Counted from the first letter of the stretch, positions 16,087 to 24,220 are shown. The stretch is 64,000 nt of DNA from Neobacillus sp. DY30 (GCF_030123065.1 NZ_CP126093.1:2794001-2858000), one strand, 5' to 3'. Translations and numbers: made by a program. The notes: generated by a model from the letters alone, not told the origin.

Positions 16087-17589
16087 ATGGAAGCACTCAA
16101 AAACTATAAAAACGACCAAAATAATCAGAAGGTTCAGAATAGTGATGAAAGCAAAGGGCATGTTAAACGCAGTCTAAAGGCACGTCACATGACGATGATT
16201 GCTATTGGAGGGTCAATCGGGACAGGGTTATTTTTATCAACAGGGTCATCCATTCAAACAGCTGGACCTGGTGGAGCGCTAATAGCTTATGGAGTTATTG
16301 GCATCATGGTTTACTTTTTGATGACAAGTCTTGGAGAAATGGCTACCTTAATGCCGTTTTCGGGATCCTTTTCAACATATGGCAGCCGTTTTGTTGATCC
16401 AGCATTTGGTTTTGCGCTCGGTTGGAACTATTGGTTCAACTGGGCTGTTACACTTGCGGTTGAAATAGTTGCATCAGCTATTATTATGAAGTTCTGGTTT
16501 CCGGATGTACCGAGCATCGTGTGGAGTACATTGTTTTTAGGTCTAATCTTTTTATTGAATGCATTGTCGGTGAAAAGTTACGGAGAATCCGAGTATTGGT
16601 TCTCCTTAATAAAAGTAGTGACAATCATCGTTTTCATAGGAGTCGGTTTGCTCACCATTTTCGGCATTCTGGGCGGACAGTATATCGGGTTTAAAAACTT
16701 TACAGTAGGACATGCGCCTGTTAATGGCGGCCTTTTCTCCGTTTTAAGTATTTTTTTAATCGCAGGTTTTTCATTTCAAGGAACGGAGCTCGTGGGGATT
16801 GCTGCAGGAGAAAGCGAAAACCCAGAGAAAAACGTACCAAGGGCGATTCGACAAGTATTTTGGCGGATTCTACTATTTTATATCGTTGCCATTGCTGTCA
16901 TAGGCCTAATTATACCTTATACAAGTCCTGACCTGTTGAGCAGGGATGTCGACAACATCGCTGTCAGCCCTTTTACCCTTGTATTTGAGAAAGTGGGCAT
17001 TGCATTTGCGGCATCTGTTATGAATGCTGTCATTCTGACATCGGTCTTATCGGCAGGTACTTCCGGTTTATATGCATCGACACGCATGCTTTGGTCCATG
17101 GCAAAGGACGGTCAGGCACCTAAATTTTTACAAAATGTAAATGATCGCGGGATTCCGATGAATGCCCTTGTCATAACGACCATTATCGGAGGATTGGCCT
17201 TTTTAACGTCCATTTTTGGAGATCAAGTGTATACATGGTTATTAAATGCGTCAGGTTTAACGGGATTTATTGCATGGCTTGGAATTGCAGTCAGCCACTA
17301 CCGTTTTAGAAAAGCTTATATCGCCCAGGGCAGGGACATGAATGATTTGAAATTTAAAGCGAAATGGTTCCCGCTTGGTCCAATTCTCGCTTTTGCGATG
17401 TGTGTCATTGTCATTTTTGGTCAAAATTATCAAGCTTTTTTAACTAGTGAGATTGATTGGTATGGAGTAGCCGTGTCCTATATTGGTTTACCAATCTTTT
17501 TAGGATTATGGCTCGGGTATAAACTTGTTCATAAAACGAAGGTCGTTCCACTAAACGAATGTTCATTTGATGAGATGTCATCTAAATAG
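16087..17589 (+). CDS. lysP: LysP-type lysine permease (APC superfamily)
   Basis: This gene encodes 500 residues with about 12 membrane segments. The match to E. coli LysP is close over the whole length: SLKARHMTMIAIGGSIGTGLF, GFSFQGTELVGIAAGESE and IAWLGIAVSHYRFRKAYIAQG are LysP hallmarks, and the spacing of blocks is the same. ATG at 16087 follows AGGAGGACAAGA. It would import L-lysine by proton symport across the cell membrane, which suits the kamA operon just upstream. Its stop codon lies one base before a fragment of rocD (17591-17692), so the lysP gene seems to have been joined to a broken rocD. Confidence 0.88.
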   Translation: MEALKNYKNDQNNQKVQNSDESKGHVKRSLKARHMTMIAIGGSIGTGLFLSTGSSIQTAGPGGALIAYGVIGIMVYFLMTSLGEMATLMPFSGSFSTYGSRFVDPAFGFALGWNYWFNWAVTLAVEIVASAIIMKFWFPDVPSIVWSTLFLGLIFLLNALSVKSYGESEYWFSLIKVVTIIVFIGVGLLTIFGILGGQYIGFKNFTVGHAPVNGGLFSVLSIFLIAGFSFQGTELVGIAAGESENPEKNVPRAIRQVFWRILLFYIVAIAVIGLIIPYTSPDLLSRDVDNIAVSPFTLVFEKVGIAFAASVMNAVILTSVLSAGTSGLYASTRMLWSMAKDGQAPKFLQNVNDRGIPMNALVITTIIGGLAFLTSIFGDQVYTWLLNASGLTGFIAWLGIAVSHYRFRKAYIAQGRDMNDLKFKAKWFPLGPILAFAMCVIVIFGQNYQAFLTSEIDWYGVAVSYIGLPIFLGLWLGYKLVHKTKVVPLNECSFDEMSSK

Positions 17590-17590
17590 A

Positions 17591-17692
17591 GATACCGTGA
17601 TTCGTTTTGCTCCGCTACTCATTATTAGCCATGGGGAGTTAGATTGGTCGATTGAACGAATGCAAAAAGTGTTGTCTTTGATTTCCAATTAA
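17591..17692 (+). pseudogene. rocD: 3' remnant of rocD (ornithine aminotransferase)
   Basis: In one frame 17591-17692 reads DTVIRFAPLLIISHGELDWS followed by IERMQKVLSLISN and a stop. This is the C-terminal end of ornithine-oxo-acid transaminase (RocD), where HDTVIRFAPPL and an LDWAIE motif close the protein. It starts one base after the lysP stop codon and has no start or upstream part. It lies directly before the glutamate dehydrogenase gene, and rocD and rocG belong to the same arginine/ornithine pathway. It is best explained as a recombination scar. Confidence 0.82.
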
Positions 17693-17709
17693 TACAGTAG
17701 GGGTGCCAT

Positions 17710-18996
17710 ATGGGTGAAGTAGGGGTAACAGAGCGCATTACAGAACAAAAATCAAATGAGTCTTTGAACCTTTTAACATCAACACAGATTGTGATAAAAG
17801 AAGCCTTAGATAAATTAGGGTATACAGATGATATGTACCAATTATTAAAAGAACCATTGAGAATGCTCACTGTTCGTATGCCTGTTAGAATGGATGACGG
17901 GTCGACTAAAATATACACTGGATATCGTGCTCAGCATAATGATGCGGTTGGACCGACTAAAGGAGGAGTTCGTTTTCATCCAGAAGTGGATGAGGACGAA
18001 GTTAAGGCATTGTCGATGTGGATGAGTTTAAAATGCGGCATCGTCGACCTACCATATGGAGGCGGAAAAGGCGGTATTATTTGCGACCCAAGAAAGATGT
18101 CAATGGGAGAACTAGAGCGGCTAAGCAGGGCTTATGTTCGGGCAATAAGCCAAATTGTAGGACCTACTAAGGACATACCTGCTCCAGATGTTTATACAAA
18201 TTCACAAATTATGGCGTGGATGATGGATGAATACAGCAGGCTTCGTGAATACGATTCGCCTGGATTCATTACAGGAAAACCCCTTGTACTTGGTGGCTCG
18301 CATGGCCGTGAAAAGGCTACCGCACAAGGAGTTGTTATTTGCATTGAGGAAGCTGCAAAAAAACTTGGAATTGCCATCAAAGGTGCTAGAGTGGTCGTTC
18401 AAGGTTTTGGGAATGCAGGGAGCTTTTTAGCAAAATTTATGCATGATGCAGGTGCAAAGGTCATTGGGATATCGGATGCTTATGGTGCGCTTTATGATTC
18501 AGATGGTTTGGATATTGATTACTTATTAGATCGTAGAGATAGCTTTGGAACGATAACAACATTGTTTGATAACACGATTACAAATGAACAGTTGCTCGAG
18601 CTTGACTGTGATATTCTTGTTCCTGCTGCGATTTCCAACCAGATTACATCAGCTAATGCAAATAATATCAAAGCTTCGATTGTTGTCGAGGCAGCTAACG
18701 GCCCAACAACCCTAGAAGGGACTAAAATACTTTCTGATAGAGGAATTCTGTTAGTGCCGGATGTTTTAGCGAGTTCAGGAGGAGTAACTGTTTCCTATTT
18801 TGAATGGGTTCAAAACAACCAAGGCTATTATTGGAGTGAAGAAGAAGTTAATGAAAAGCTTCGTAAGGTGCTCGTCCAATCGTTTAATAATGTTTTTGAA
18901 ACATCCGAGAGACGGAATATTAATATGCGTTTAGCCGCATACATGGTAGGTGTTCGTAAAATGTCTGAAGCCTCAAGGTTTAGAGGCTGGGTATAA
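17710..18996 (+). CDS. rocG: NAD-dependent glutamate dehydrogenase, RocG/GudB type
   Basis: This gene encodes 428 residues, the length of catabolic Bacillus glutamate dehydrogenases. Substrate and catalytic residues are in place: KGGVRFH, Lys108 in SLKCGIVDLPYGGGKGG with catalytic Lys120, and Asp160 in DIPAPDVYTN. The NAD site is VVVQGFGNAG. ATG at 17710 follows AGGGGTG. It would oxidise glutamate back to 2-oxoglutarate, which both aminotransferases of the lysine operon need as amino acceptor, and release ammonia. The rocD scar just before it argues for naming it rocG rather than gudB. A strong terminator follows at 19030-19069. Confidence 0.9.
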   Translation: MGEVGVTERITEQKSNESLNLLTSTQIVIKEALDKLGYTDDMYQLLKEPLRMLTVRMPVRMDDGSTKIYTGYRAQHNDAVGPTKGGVRFHPEVDEDEVKALSMWMSLKCGIVDLPYGGGKGGIICDPRKMSMGELERLSRAYVRAISQIVGPTKDIPAPDVYTNSQIMAWMMDEYSRLREYDSPGFITGKPLVLGGSHGREKATAQGVVICIEEAAKKLGIAIKGARVVVQGFGNAGSFLAKFMHDAGAKVIGISDAYGALYDSDGLDIDYLLDRRDSFGTITTLFDNTITNEQLLELDCDILVPAAISNQITSANANNIKASIVVEAANGPTTLEGTKILSDRGILLVPDVLASSGGVTVSYFEWVQNNQGYYWSEEEVNEKLRKVLVQSFNNVFETSERRNINMRLAAYMVGVRKMSEASRFRGWV

Positions 18997-19029
18997 ATTT
19001 TATAAGGTGAAAGCTAGAATCACTTCAGT

Positions 19030-19069
19030 CACAAAAAAACCTTGCAGGTATAATGCGAGGTTTTTTGTG
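19030..19069 (+). terminator. Terminator after glutamate dehydrogenase
   Basis: CACAAAAAAACC and GGTTTTTTGTG, with TTGCA/TGCGA inside, form a strong hairpin with its own T-run. Confidence 0.85.
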
Positions 19070-19192
19070 ATTATTGAATAGTTACTTAGCTACTAGTGAT
19101 AACATTTCTAATGAAACAGAAAATTAGTAACGATAAATATTTTTATTAGTTCATATAATGTCTTTATTAATAAAATAGAAGGTGGACAACCA

Positions 19193-20029
19193 ATGAAAGT
19201 TGAGTCTTTTTTTAGTTCTGCCCCTCACAAACGTGTAAGTGAAGATTCAATCGTATTAAATGAAAAGATAAATATTTATGGGGTTTTTGATGGCGCAACT
19301 CCAATAGTACCATTCAAAGATGAAAACGGAATGAACGGGGCATATTTAGCATCAAATATTTTTAAAGATTATTTCTTTGGACTATACCGAAATGACCTTT
19401 CATTAGTGGAAGGAATCATGGCTGCTAATAAAATGTTGAGAGAACAAATGGAAAAATACAAGGTGAATCAGGAAAAATATGAAGAACTTTGGTCCACATG
19501 TGCTGCCATAATAAAAGTTGAAGATGAAGGCAAGATTTCTTATGCGCAGCTTGGAGATTGTATGATCATTGCTGAGGATCGAAATGGAACCATAAAACCT
19601 TTAACAAGAGATACCGTAAAAGATATTAGTTTTCGAGCGAAGGCTTATCGTGAGGAACTAAGAATGCAAGGAGTTAATCTTCCAGATGAGGCGTATTTTC
19701 AGGAGCATACTCACCAGCTAATCTTTAATCGTTCATTAGCCAATAAGGAATATGGTTACAGTGTGGCCAATGGGAAAGAAGAGGTAGCAAATTTTATTCA
19801 GTATGGTCAAGTCCCTTCCCGTGAAATCAAAAGAATATTATTACTAACTGATGGCCTGTTTCATCCTAATTATTCAATTGAAGAAACATTTAAAATGATA
19901 CAAACAATCGGCTTACAAGTATATTCTATGGAATTAGAACAATATGAGAAAAAAAATAATCTTAGGTCAGATGATAAGGCTGGGATCATAATTAGCTTAC
20001 GTGATGAGGAGTTAAATCCATGTATGTAG
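19193..20029 (+). CDS. PP2C-like protein phosphatase domain protein
   Basis: This gene encodes 278 residues. PPM/PP2C landmarks occur in order: SEDS at residues 16-19, the metal-binding YGVFDGAT (Asp33, Gly34), a QLGDCMI strand in the middle, LLLTDGLF at about 220 and DDKAGIIIS near the C-terminus. It lacks a signal peptide and membrane segments, so it is cytoplasmic. ATG at 19193 follows GAAGGTGG. The last 10 bases overlap the start of an amidase gene (20020), so the two are a translational unit. The family removes phosphate from Ser/Thr; the partner kinase is not nearby. The pairing with a peptidoglycan amidase is unusual. Confidence 0.75.
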   Translation: MKVESFFSSAPHKRVSEDSIVLNEKINIYGVFDGATPIVPFKDENGMNGAYLASNIFKDYFFGLYRNDLSLVEGIMAANKMLREQMEKYKVNQEKYEELWSTCAAIIKVEDEGKISYAQLGDCMIIAEDRNGTIKPLTRDTVKDISFRAKAYREELRMQGVNLPDEAYFQEHTHQLIFNRSLANKEYGYSVANGKEEVANFIQYGQVPSREIKRILLLTDGLFHPNYSIEETFKMIQTIGLQVYSMELEQYEKKNNLRSDDKAGIIISLRDEELNPCM

Positions 20030-20508
20030 AACCAGGATGGATTAAAGATAGTAATTTATTGTTTAAAGAACCCCTTGTTGCTCTAAAAGTTGTGATGTAC
20101 ATCATTGTGCACCATACCGAACAAATAGGTTGGGATGTAAATAAGACCCATCGTTTTCATCAGGATGATCGTGGATGGAGTGGAATAGGGTACAATTTTT
20201 TTATTGAGGAAAATGGTGAAATCATGAAAGGCAGAGGATATCATGTCGGAGCACATGCCTACGCCTATAATCAAAAATCAATTGGTATATGTTTAGCAGG
20301 AAATTTTGATATTCATCCTCCCTCAATTGAGCAGCTAAAATCATTGAGTAAACTCTGCCGTTTCCTATTAGATCAATATCATTTATCAACTGCTCAAATT
20401 CTTGGACATCGTGAAGTAAATGGCATGGCAAAAAGTTGTCCAGGTAAAAACTCCAATATGAAGAATTGCGATATAAGCTCCTGGTGGAAGGCGATCTTGA
20501 CCAGGTGA
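20020..20508 (+). CDS. N-acetylmuramoyl-L-alanine amidase (PGRP/T7-lysozyme type), frameshifted C-terminus
   Basis: This gene encodes 162 residues. The amidase fold is clear: IIVHHTE (His31 zinc ligand), WSGIGYNFFIEENGEIMKGR, GAHAYAYNQKSIGICLAGNF, and ILGHREV with a later KSCPGKN (zinc ligands His130 and Cys140). It has no signal peptide. After CPGKNSNMK the reading frame runs into SSWWKAILTR and stops at 20508. In another frame the sequence goes on with ELRYKLLVEGDLDQVNPENV up to a stop at 20570, which looks like the true C-terminus of such amidases. A one-base indel near 20460 is therefore likely. The catalytic part is intact, so the product may still work. Confidence 0.82.
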   Translation: MYVEPGWIKDSNLLFKEPLVALKVVMYIIVHHTEQIGWDVNKTHRFHQDDRGWSGIGYNFFIEENGEIMKGRGYHVGAHAYAYNQKSIGICLAGNFDIHPPSIEQLKSLSKLCRFLLDQYHLSTAQILGHREVNGMAKSCPGKNSNMKNCDISSWWKAILTR

Positions 20509-20570
20509 ATCCAGAAAATGTAGCGCTGCTGCTGGATTATATCGAGGAACTTCAGAAAAACGCCGGGTAA
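20463..20570 (+). pseudogene. Out-of-frame C-terminal tail of the amidase
   Basis: The tail codes for about 35 residues (ELRYKLLVEGDLDQVNPENV, then ALLLDYIEELQKNAG) in a frame shifted from the amidase gene. It ends at a TAA that lies inside the following terminator stem. It starts where the amidase frame loses family resemblance. Confidence 0.55.
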
Positions 20571-20587
20571 AAACCCGGTGTTTTTTT
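20561..20587 (+). terminator. Terminator after the PP2C-amidase pair
   Basis: CGCCGGGT and ACCCGGTG pair around a short A-rich loop and are followed by seven T residues. Confidence 0.85.
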
Positions 20588-21035
20588 AATTACTGGATAC
20601 GAGATTTACCGTATATACTACCTCGATTTTGTGGCCCTCGGTAGTGTTATAGAGAGTAGTGAATGTTTGGAATCCAGCGATTTCGTCAAATGGTACCTTT
20701 TCGCTGTATGGGCCAAAATACCACAACTCTTCAGCGTTCCCGGAGACAACATAGCGTTGCTTCAGGTCTTTCTGAAAGACCAACATTTGGTTAAGATGCC
20801 CTTCGCTCTCCTGGCCATAGTAATGAACTGTAAGTCGCTTATTTACGCCGATAGTCCGACTCTCACCTGGCGGAATGTTCACTGGCCCATCGTATAGGAC
20901 CTCTGACTGAAATATCTGATCATCGTCTACAGCGCGGACAATCCTTCCCCAAATAAAGCCATCTGGCGAGACGTGCTTAGTTCCATAGTTTCTTATAGTC
21001 GCGATTGAGACGTCAATAACCTTCTTGGTTGACAT
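20586..21035 (-). CDS. Hypothetical protein, beta-rich
   Basis: This gene encodes 149 residues. ATG at 21033-21035 on the minus strand follows AGGGGGAT, a fair ribosome site. The sequence is rich in alternating hydrophobic and polar strands (TIGVNKRLTVHYYGQ, EVVYTVNLVSS) with no long helix, signal peptide or cysteine cluster, so a beta-sandwich is likely. I do not recognise a family. It is convergent with the PP2C-amidase pair and shares the terminator region. Its base composition looks less AT-rich than the PP2C gene, which hints at a different origin. Confidence 0.6.
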   Translation of the reverse strand: MSTKKVIDVSIATIRNYGTKHVSPDGFIWGRIVRAVDDDQIFQSEVLYDGPVNIPPGESRTIGVNKRLTVHYYGQESEGHLNQMLVFQKDLKQRYVVSGNAEELWYFGPYSEKVPFDEIAGFQTFTTLYNTTEGHKIEVVYTVNLVSSN

Positions 21036-21185
21036 AGGTATCCCCCTAAAATGTTGTGATCGAAAATAGTATGCACTTTAATCCTTATTTTAATTAAAAA
21101 GGTTGCATTAATATGGACCAATTCAGAGAATGTATTAAACTTAAAAAAAGCTGAGAAGAGACGAGGCATTAATAGTAGAAATGAA

Positions 21186-21218
21186 AAACCAAGATGAAAT
21201 TTAAGTTCATCTTGGTTT
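21186..21218 (-). terminator. Terminator of the Nudix gene
   Basis: AAACCAAGATGAA and TTCATCTTGGTTT form a perfect 13-bp stem with a 7-base loop. On the minus strand it is followed by TTCATTTC. It lies 24 bases after the Nudix stop codon. Confidence 0.75.
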
Positions 21219-21241
21219 CTTACATTTACAGATTTCGTTAA

Positions 21242-21871
21242 TTAATCAAAATAAACAGCTTGATCGGGATTTTTTAAGTAGTTAAAAGCCATCTCAATTT
21301 GTGATTTCGTATTCCGAGCGATAGACAGGGGAGGCAGTTCGTTTTCCGCAAAGAATTTCACTTCACTTGTCTCGATTCCTTTAGCTGGCTGCCCGCTAAT
21401 AATTTCACACTGAATAAATATTTTATAAACATGATAAGCGGACGGAGGGTGTGGATGGCACTTTTTATCGGTTACCGCTATAACTCTGATCGGTTTTACA
21501 GTAAATCCTGCTTCTTCTTTTACTTCCTTAACAGCAACTTCACTTGGGGTATGTCCAATATCAGCCCAACCGCCAGGTAATGCCCATTTTCCATCTGTAT
21601 TTTCCCGGACCATCAGGATTTTGTCATCCTGAAAGACCACGGCCCTAATGTCAACTTTAGGAGTTGCGTAACCCGTTTCACCTACAAATAAATCTTTGAT
21701 TACAGGCCTGTCCATCTCTGTGTATTGCGCTAAAATGTCTACGCTGATATTTCTAATTAATTCAAATCGCTCCAAGTCATAAACATCTTTTGAATACGTT
21801 AATCCCGCCTGTGCTATGGATTGAAGCTGTTTCGCCCAATCCAGCCATTTCGGTTCCAATAACAACACCAC
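21242..21871 (-). CDS. Nudix hydrolase with N-terminal Nudix-associated domain
   Basis: This gene encodes 209 residues from a GTG at 21871. The ribosome site is weak, and a TTG a few codons in could be the true start. Residues 1-65 (PKWLDWAKQLQSIAQAGLTY, then RFELIRN) are the helical domain that often precedes this Nudix type. The Nudix box GGWADIGHTPSEVAVKEVKEEAGF is at about residues 98-121; the first Glu of the box is His here and Arg is Lys, both common in this subfamily. It would hydrolyse a nucleoside diphosphate linked compound; ADP-ribose or a related substrate is possible. It stands alone with its own terminator. Confidence 0.85.
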   Translation of the reverse strand: MVLLLEPKWLDWAKQLQSIAQAGLTYSKDVYDLERFELIRNISVDILAQYTEMDRPVIKDLFVGETGYATPKVDIRAVVFQDDKILMVRENTDGKWALPGGWADIGHTPSEVAVKEVKEEAGFTVKPIRVIAVTDKKCHPHPPSAYHVYKIFIQCEIISGQPAKGIETSEVKFFAENELPPLSIARNTKSQIEMAFNYLKNPDQAVYFD

Positions 21872-21961
21872 CAGCTTGTCTAATAATATTTACTATTACC
21901 AATTATATGTAACAAGCAAACATTTGCTACAACTTTTGGGAAAATTACTAATGCATTACTT

Positions 21962-21990
21962 TTGACAATTGAATTCAATGTGAGTAAGGT
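21962..21990 (+). promoter_or_regulatory. Promoter with palindromic spacer upstream of nitroreductase
   Basis: TTGACA (21962-21967) and TAAGGT (21985-21990) are 17 bases apart. The spacer holds the perfect 12-base palindrome ATTGAATTCAAT (21968-21979), a likely repressor site. Confidence 0.45.
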
Positions 21991-22104
21991 TACATAGTAA
22001 GATTATTAATGATTGGGAACCCCCCTTACTAATATAAGAATCTTTCTTAAAATGTTCATAGTAGAGTTGAACAATACGATCATGTGATACTAGGAGGAAT
22101 TATA

Positions 22105-22770
22105 ATGTCAAACTCTCAAACTTTAGAAAAAATCGAACAGCAAATGTTCTTAGATGTTATCCGTGAACGCCGATCTGTCCGTGCGTACGATCCATCAGTA
22201 AAGATTTCACTTGAAGAAATGACGGAAATGCTAGAGCTCGCAACCTTAGCTCCATCATCTTCAAACTTGCAACCATGGCGTTTTCTCGTCATCGATAAAC
22301 CGGAGTTAAAGGAAAAACTTTTGCCTATCGCTTTTAACCAACAACAAGTAGTGGAAGCTTCTGCCGTTATTGCAGTCCTTGGCGATGTGAAAAGCTACGA
22401 GAAGGCTGAAAAAATCTATGGACAAGCTGTTGAAGCAGGATTTATGCCGGCAGATACGGCTGCCTCATTCATCGAACGAACTGTGGGCATGTACTCAAAC
22501 CTGTCTCCTGAAGTAGCCCGCCAAATCGTATTTACAGATGGCGGCCTTATCTCCATGCAGCTTATGCTTGTCGCAAGATCCAAAGGGTACGACACGGTCC
22601 CAATGGGAGGATACGATAAAGCGAAGTTCGTTGAAGCGTTCGGAATTTCCGAGCAGTTTGTGCCGGTCATGCTGATTGCGATCGGAAAAGCAGCAAAACC
22701 GGGACATCCTACTACACGTCTTCCGATTGAAGATGTAGCTTTCTTTAATGAAATGCCTGAAAAAGATTGA
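22105..22770 (+). CDS. Nitroreductase family protein
   Basis: This gene encodes 221 residues. ATG at 22105 follows AGGAGG by 8 bases; an upstream start at 22084 lies before the ribosome site and is rejected. The FMN-binding N-terminus RERRSVRAYDPSV and LAPSSSNLQPWRFLVI are classic for the family, as are GLISMQLMLVARSKGYDTVPMGGYD and the final IGKAAKPGHPTTR. It is a flavoprotein that uses NAD(P)H to reduce nitro, quinone or related compounds in the cytoplasm. A palindrome in its promoter suggests regulation by a dimeric repressor. It is a single-gene unit with a terminator at 22794-22834. Confidence 0.9.
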   Translation: MSNSQTLEKIEQQMFLDVIRERRSVRAYDPSVKISLEEMTEMLELATLAPSSSNLQPWRFLVIDKPELKEKLLPIAFNQQQVVEASAVIAVLGDVKSYEKAEKIYGQAVEAGFMPADTAASFIERTVGMYSNLSPEVARQIVFTDGGLISMQLMLVARSKGYDTVPMGGYDKAKFVEAFGISEQFVPVMLIAIGKAAKPGHPTTRLPIEDVAFFNEMPEKD

Positions 22771-22793
22771 TACAATCCTATAAAAACTTTTAA

Positions 22794-22834
22794 AAACGAA
22801 CCCCGTTCAAACTGAGAACAGGGTTCGTTTGTTT
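22794..22834 (+). terminator. Terminator after nitroreductase
   Basis: AAACGAACCC and GGGTTCGTTT form a 10-bp stem followed by GTTT. Confidence 0.75.
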
Positions 22835-22974
22835 CAGGACAGCAACCCATTTAGCGAAATTATCTAAGAATTGTAATATTTGTTGTCTTTCGCAATGTTG
22901 CCATGCATGTTAAAATGAATAACTATATATTAGAAGTATTTTCTTAGATTATAATTTTAGAATAGTAATAGGTT

Positions 22975-23931
22975 GTGATTATTTTGAAGAAAAAAAAAGG
23001 AACGCTTATGAGTATAATAATTGGTCTAATAGTATTAAGCGGCTGTTTATATTTCCTATTACCAGATCGAAATGAAACGAAGATAGAAAATGTAAAGGCG
23101 GTTGCTTCTGTTAACCAAGAACAATCAGAAAGTACAGAAGACCGTACAGTTCAAACTCCCGAAGTGGAAAAAGAGGGTAAAACAGAACAGGAAGATACCA
23201 GTAATAAGCCAATAACCGAAAATATAAAGGATAAGGTAAGGGAAGCACTACAAGTTGCACTAGACTTCTTTAAGAAAGAACAGCAGATTGTAGCCATCGG
23301 GGACTCTCTCACTGAAGGTATCGGAGATGAGTCAGAATATGGCGGTTATGTAGGAATTCTCAATCACACGTTTGAAGACAACAATCTAAAAATTACCGTA
23401 GAAAACTATGGTAAAAAAGGAAATCGTTCAGATCAATTACTGAAAAGGCTAGAGAAAGAGGATATTGAATCTGCGATTAAAGAAAGTGATATTGTCCTGA
23501 TTACAATTGGTGCGAATGATATTATGAATGTACTAAAGTCTAATTTTATGAATGTTACAATGGACCCCTTTCAAGAAGAGAGGGTGAAATATGCAGAGCG
23601 GTTAAGGGCTATTTTTAATAAAATTAATGATTTGAACAAAGATACCGAAATATATTTAATTGGTTTTTACAATCCATTTGAACGGCATTTTGCTGAAATA
23701 AAAGAACTTGAAATGATCATTGACAGCTGGAATGCTGCTGGAGAATCAGTATCAGAAGAATATGAGAATGTGAGGTTTATTCCAACGAAGGACCTATTCA
23801 GTAATTCTAACACCGACTTGTTGGCAGAAGATGAATTCCACCCAAACACCACCGGCTATAAACTAATGGCTCAGCGCGTGTTAGATTATTTGAAAGAAGC
23901 CCAGATTAACACAGTAGATGTTTCGTCATAA
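22975..23931 (+). CDS. SGNH/GDSL-type lipase/esterase, membrane-anchored lipoprotein
   Basis: This gene encodes up to 318 residues. GTG at 22975 and TTG at 22984 are both possible starts. A short basic, hydrophobic N-terminus ends in a lipobox-like VLSGC (Cys24), so the protein is probably lipid-anchored outside the membrane. A charged, low-complexity linker (about residues 40-100) is followed by the SGNH domain: VAIGDSLTEG with nucleophile Ser111, the block III motif ITIGANDI, and DEFHPN with Asp286 and His289. B. subtilis YpmR-like proteins have this plan. It may hydrolyse an ester in the cell wall or on lipids. Confidence 0.85.
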   Translation: MIILKKKKGTLMSIIIGLIVLSGCLYFLLPDRNETKIENVKAVASVNQEQSESTEDRTVQTPEVEKEGKTEQEDTSNKPITENIKDKVREALQVALDFFKKEQQIVAIGDSLTEGIGDESEYGGYVGILNHTFEDNNLKITVENYGKKGNRSDQLLKRLEKEDIESAIKESDIVLITIGANDIMNVLKSNFMNVTMDPFQEERVKYAERLRAIFNKINDLNKDTEIYLIGFYNPFERHFAEIKELEMIIDSWNAAGESVSEEYENVRFIPTKDLFSNSNTDLLAEDEFHPNTTGYKLMAQRVLDYLKEAQINTVDVSS

Positions 23932-24007
23932 GGCCCAGAAGAGTAAAAAGCTTCTAGTTCGTTTGTCTTATTGTATTCGCAATAATATTTAAATTCTGAA
24001 AATTTGT

Positions 24008-24036
24008 TTGACATTTCAATATTCATAGACTAGTAT
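24008..24036 (+). promoter_or_regulatory. Promoter of the cycA riboswitch transcript
   Basis: TTGACA (24008-24013) and TAGTAT (24031-24036) are 17 bases apart. CTAGTAT (24030-24036) and ATACTAG (24050-24056) form an inverted repeat that overlaps the -10 box and start site. Confidence 0.6.
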
Positions 24037-24063
24037 AAATTTATATTTCATACTAGCGGATGA

Positions 24064-24220
24064 ATATTGTGGGAGAGACTAAACGGATTGTTTAGCACCG
24101 AAGGAGCAAGAGTCCCAAACAGGGCTCAATCTCTCAGGTAAAAGGACCACAATAGGACGCGTCTCTGGAGAGCGCCATGTGCCACCAAAGGAGTTATACT
24201 CTCAGGTAAAAGGACAGAGG
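24064..24220 (+). ncRNA. Tandem glycine riboswitch upstream of cycA
   Basis: Two glycine aptamers lie in series. Each has the GGGAGAG or TGGAGAG start, a CACCGAAGGAGCAAG or CACCAAAGGAG core, and the closing CTCTCAGGTAAAAGGAC. ATTGTGG and CCACAAT close the first aptamer. A terminator hairpin follows at 24211-24259 and overlaps the end of the second aptamer, so glycine binding would control termination before the transporter gene. Confidence 0.93.
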
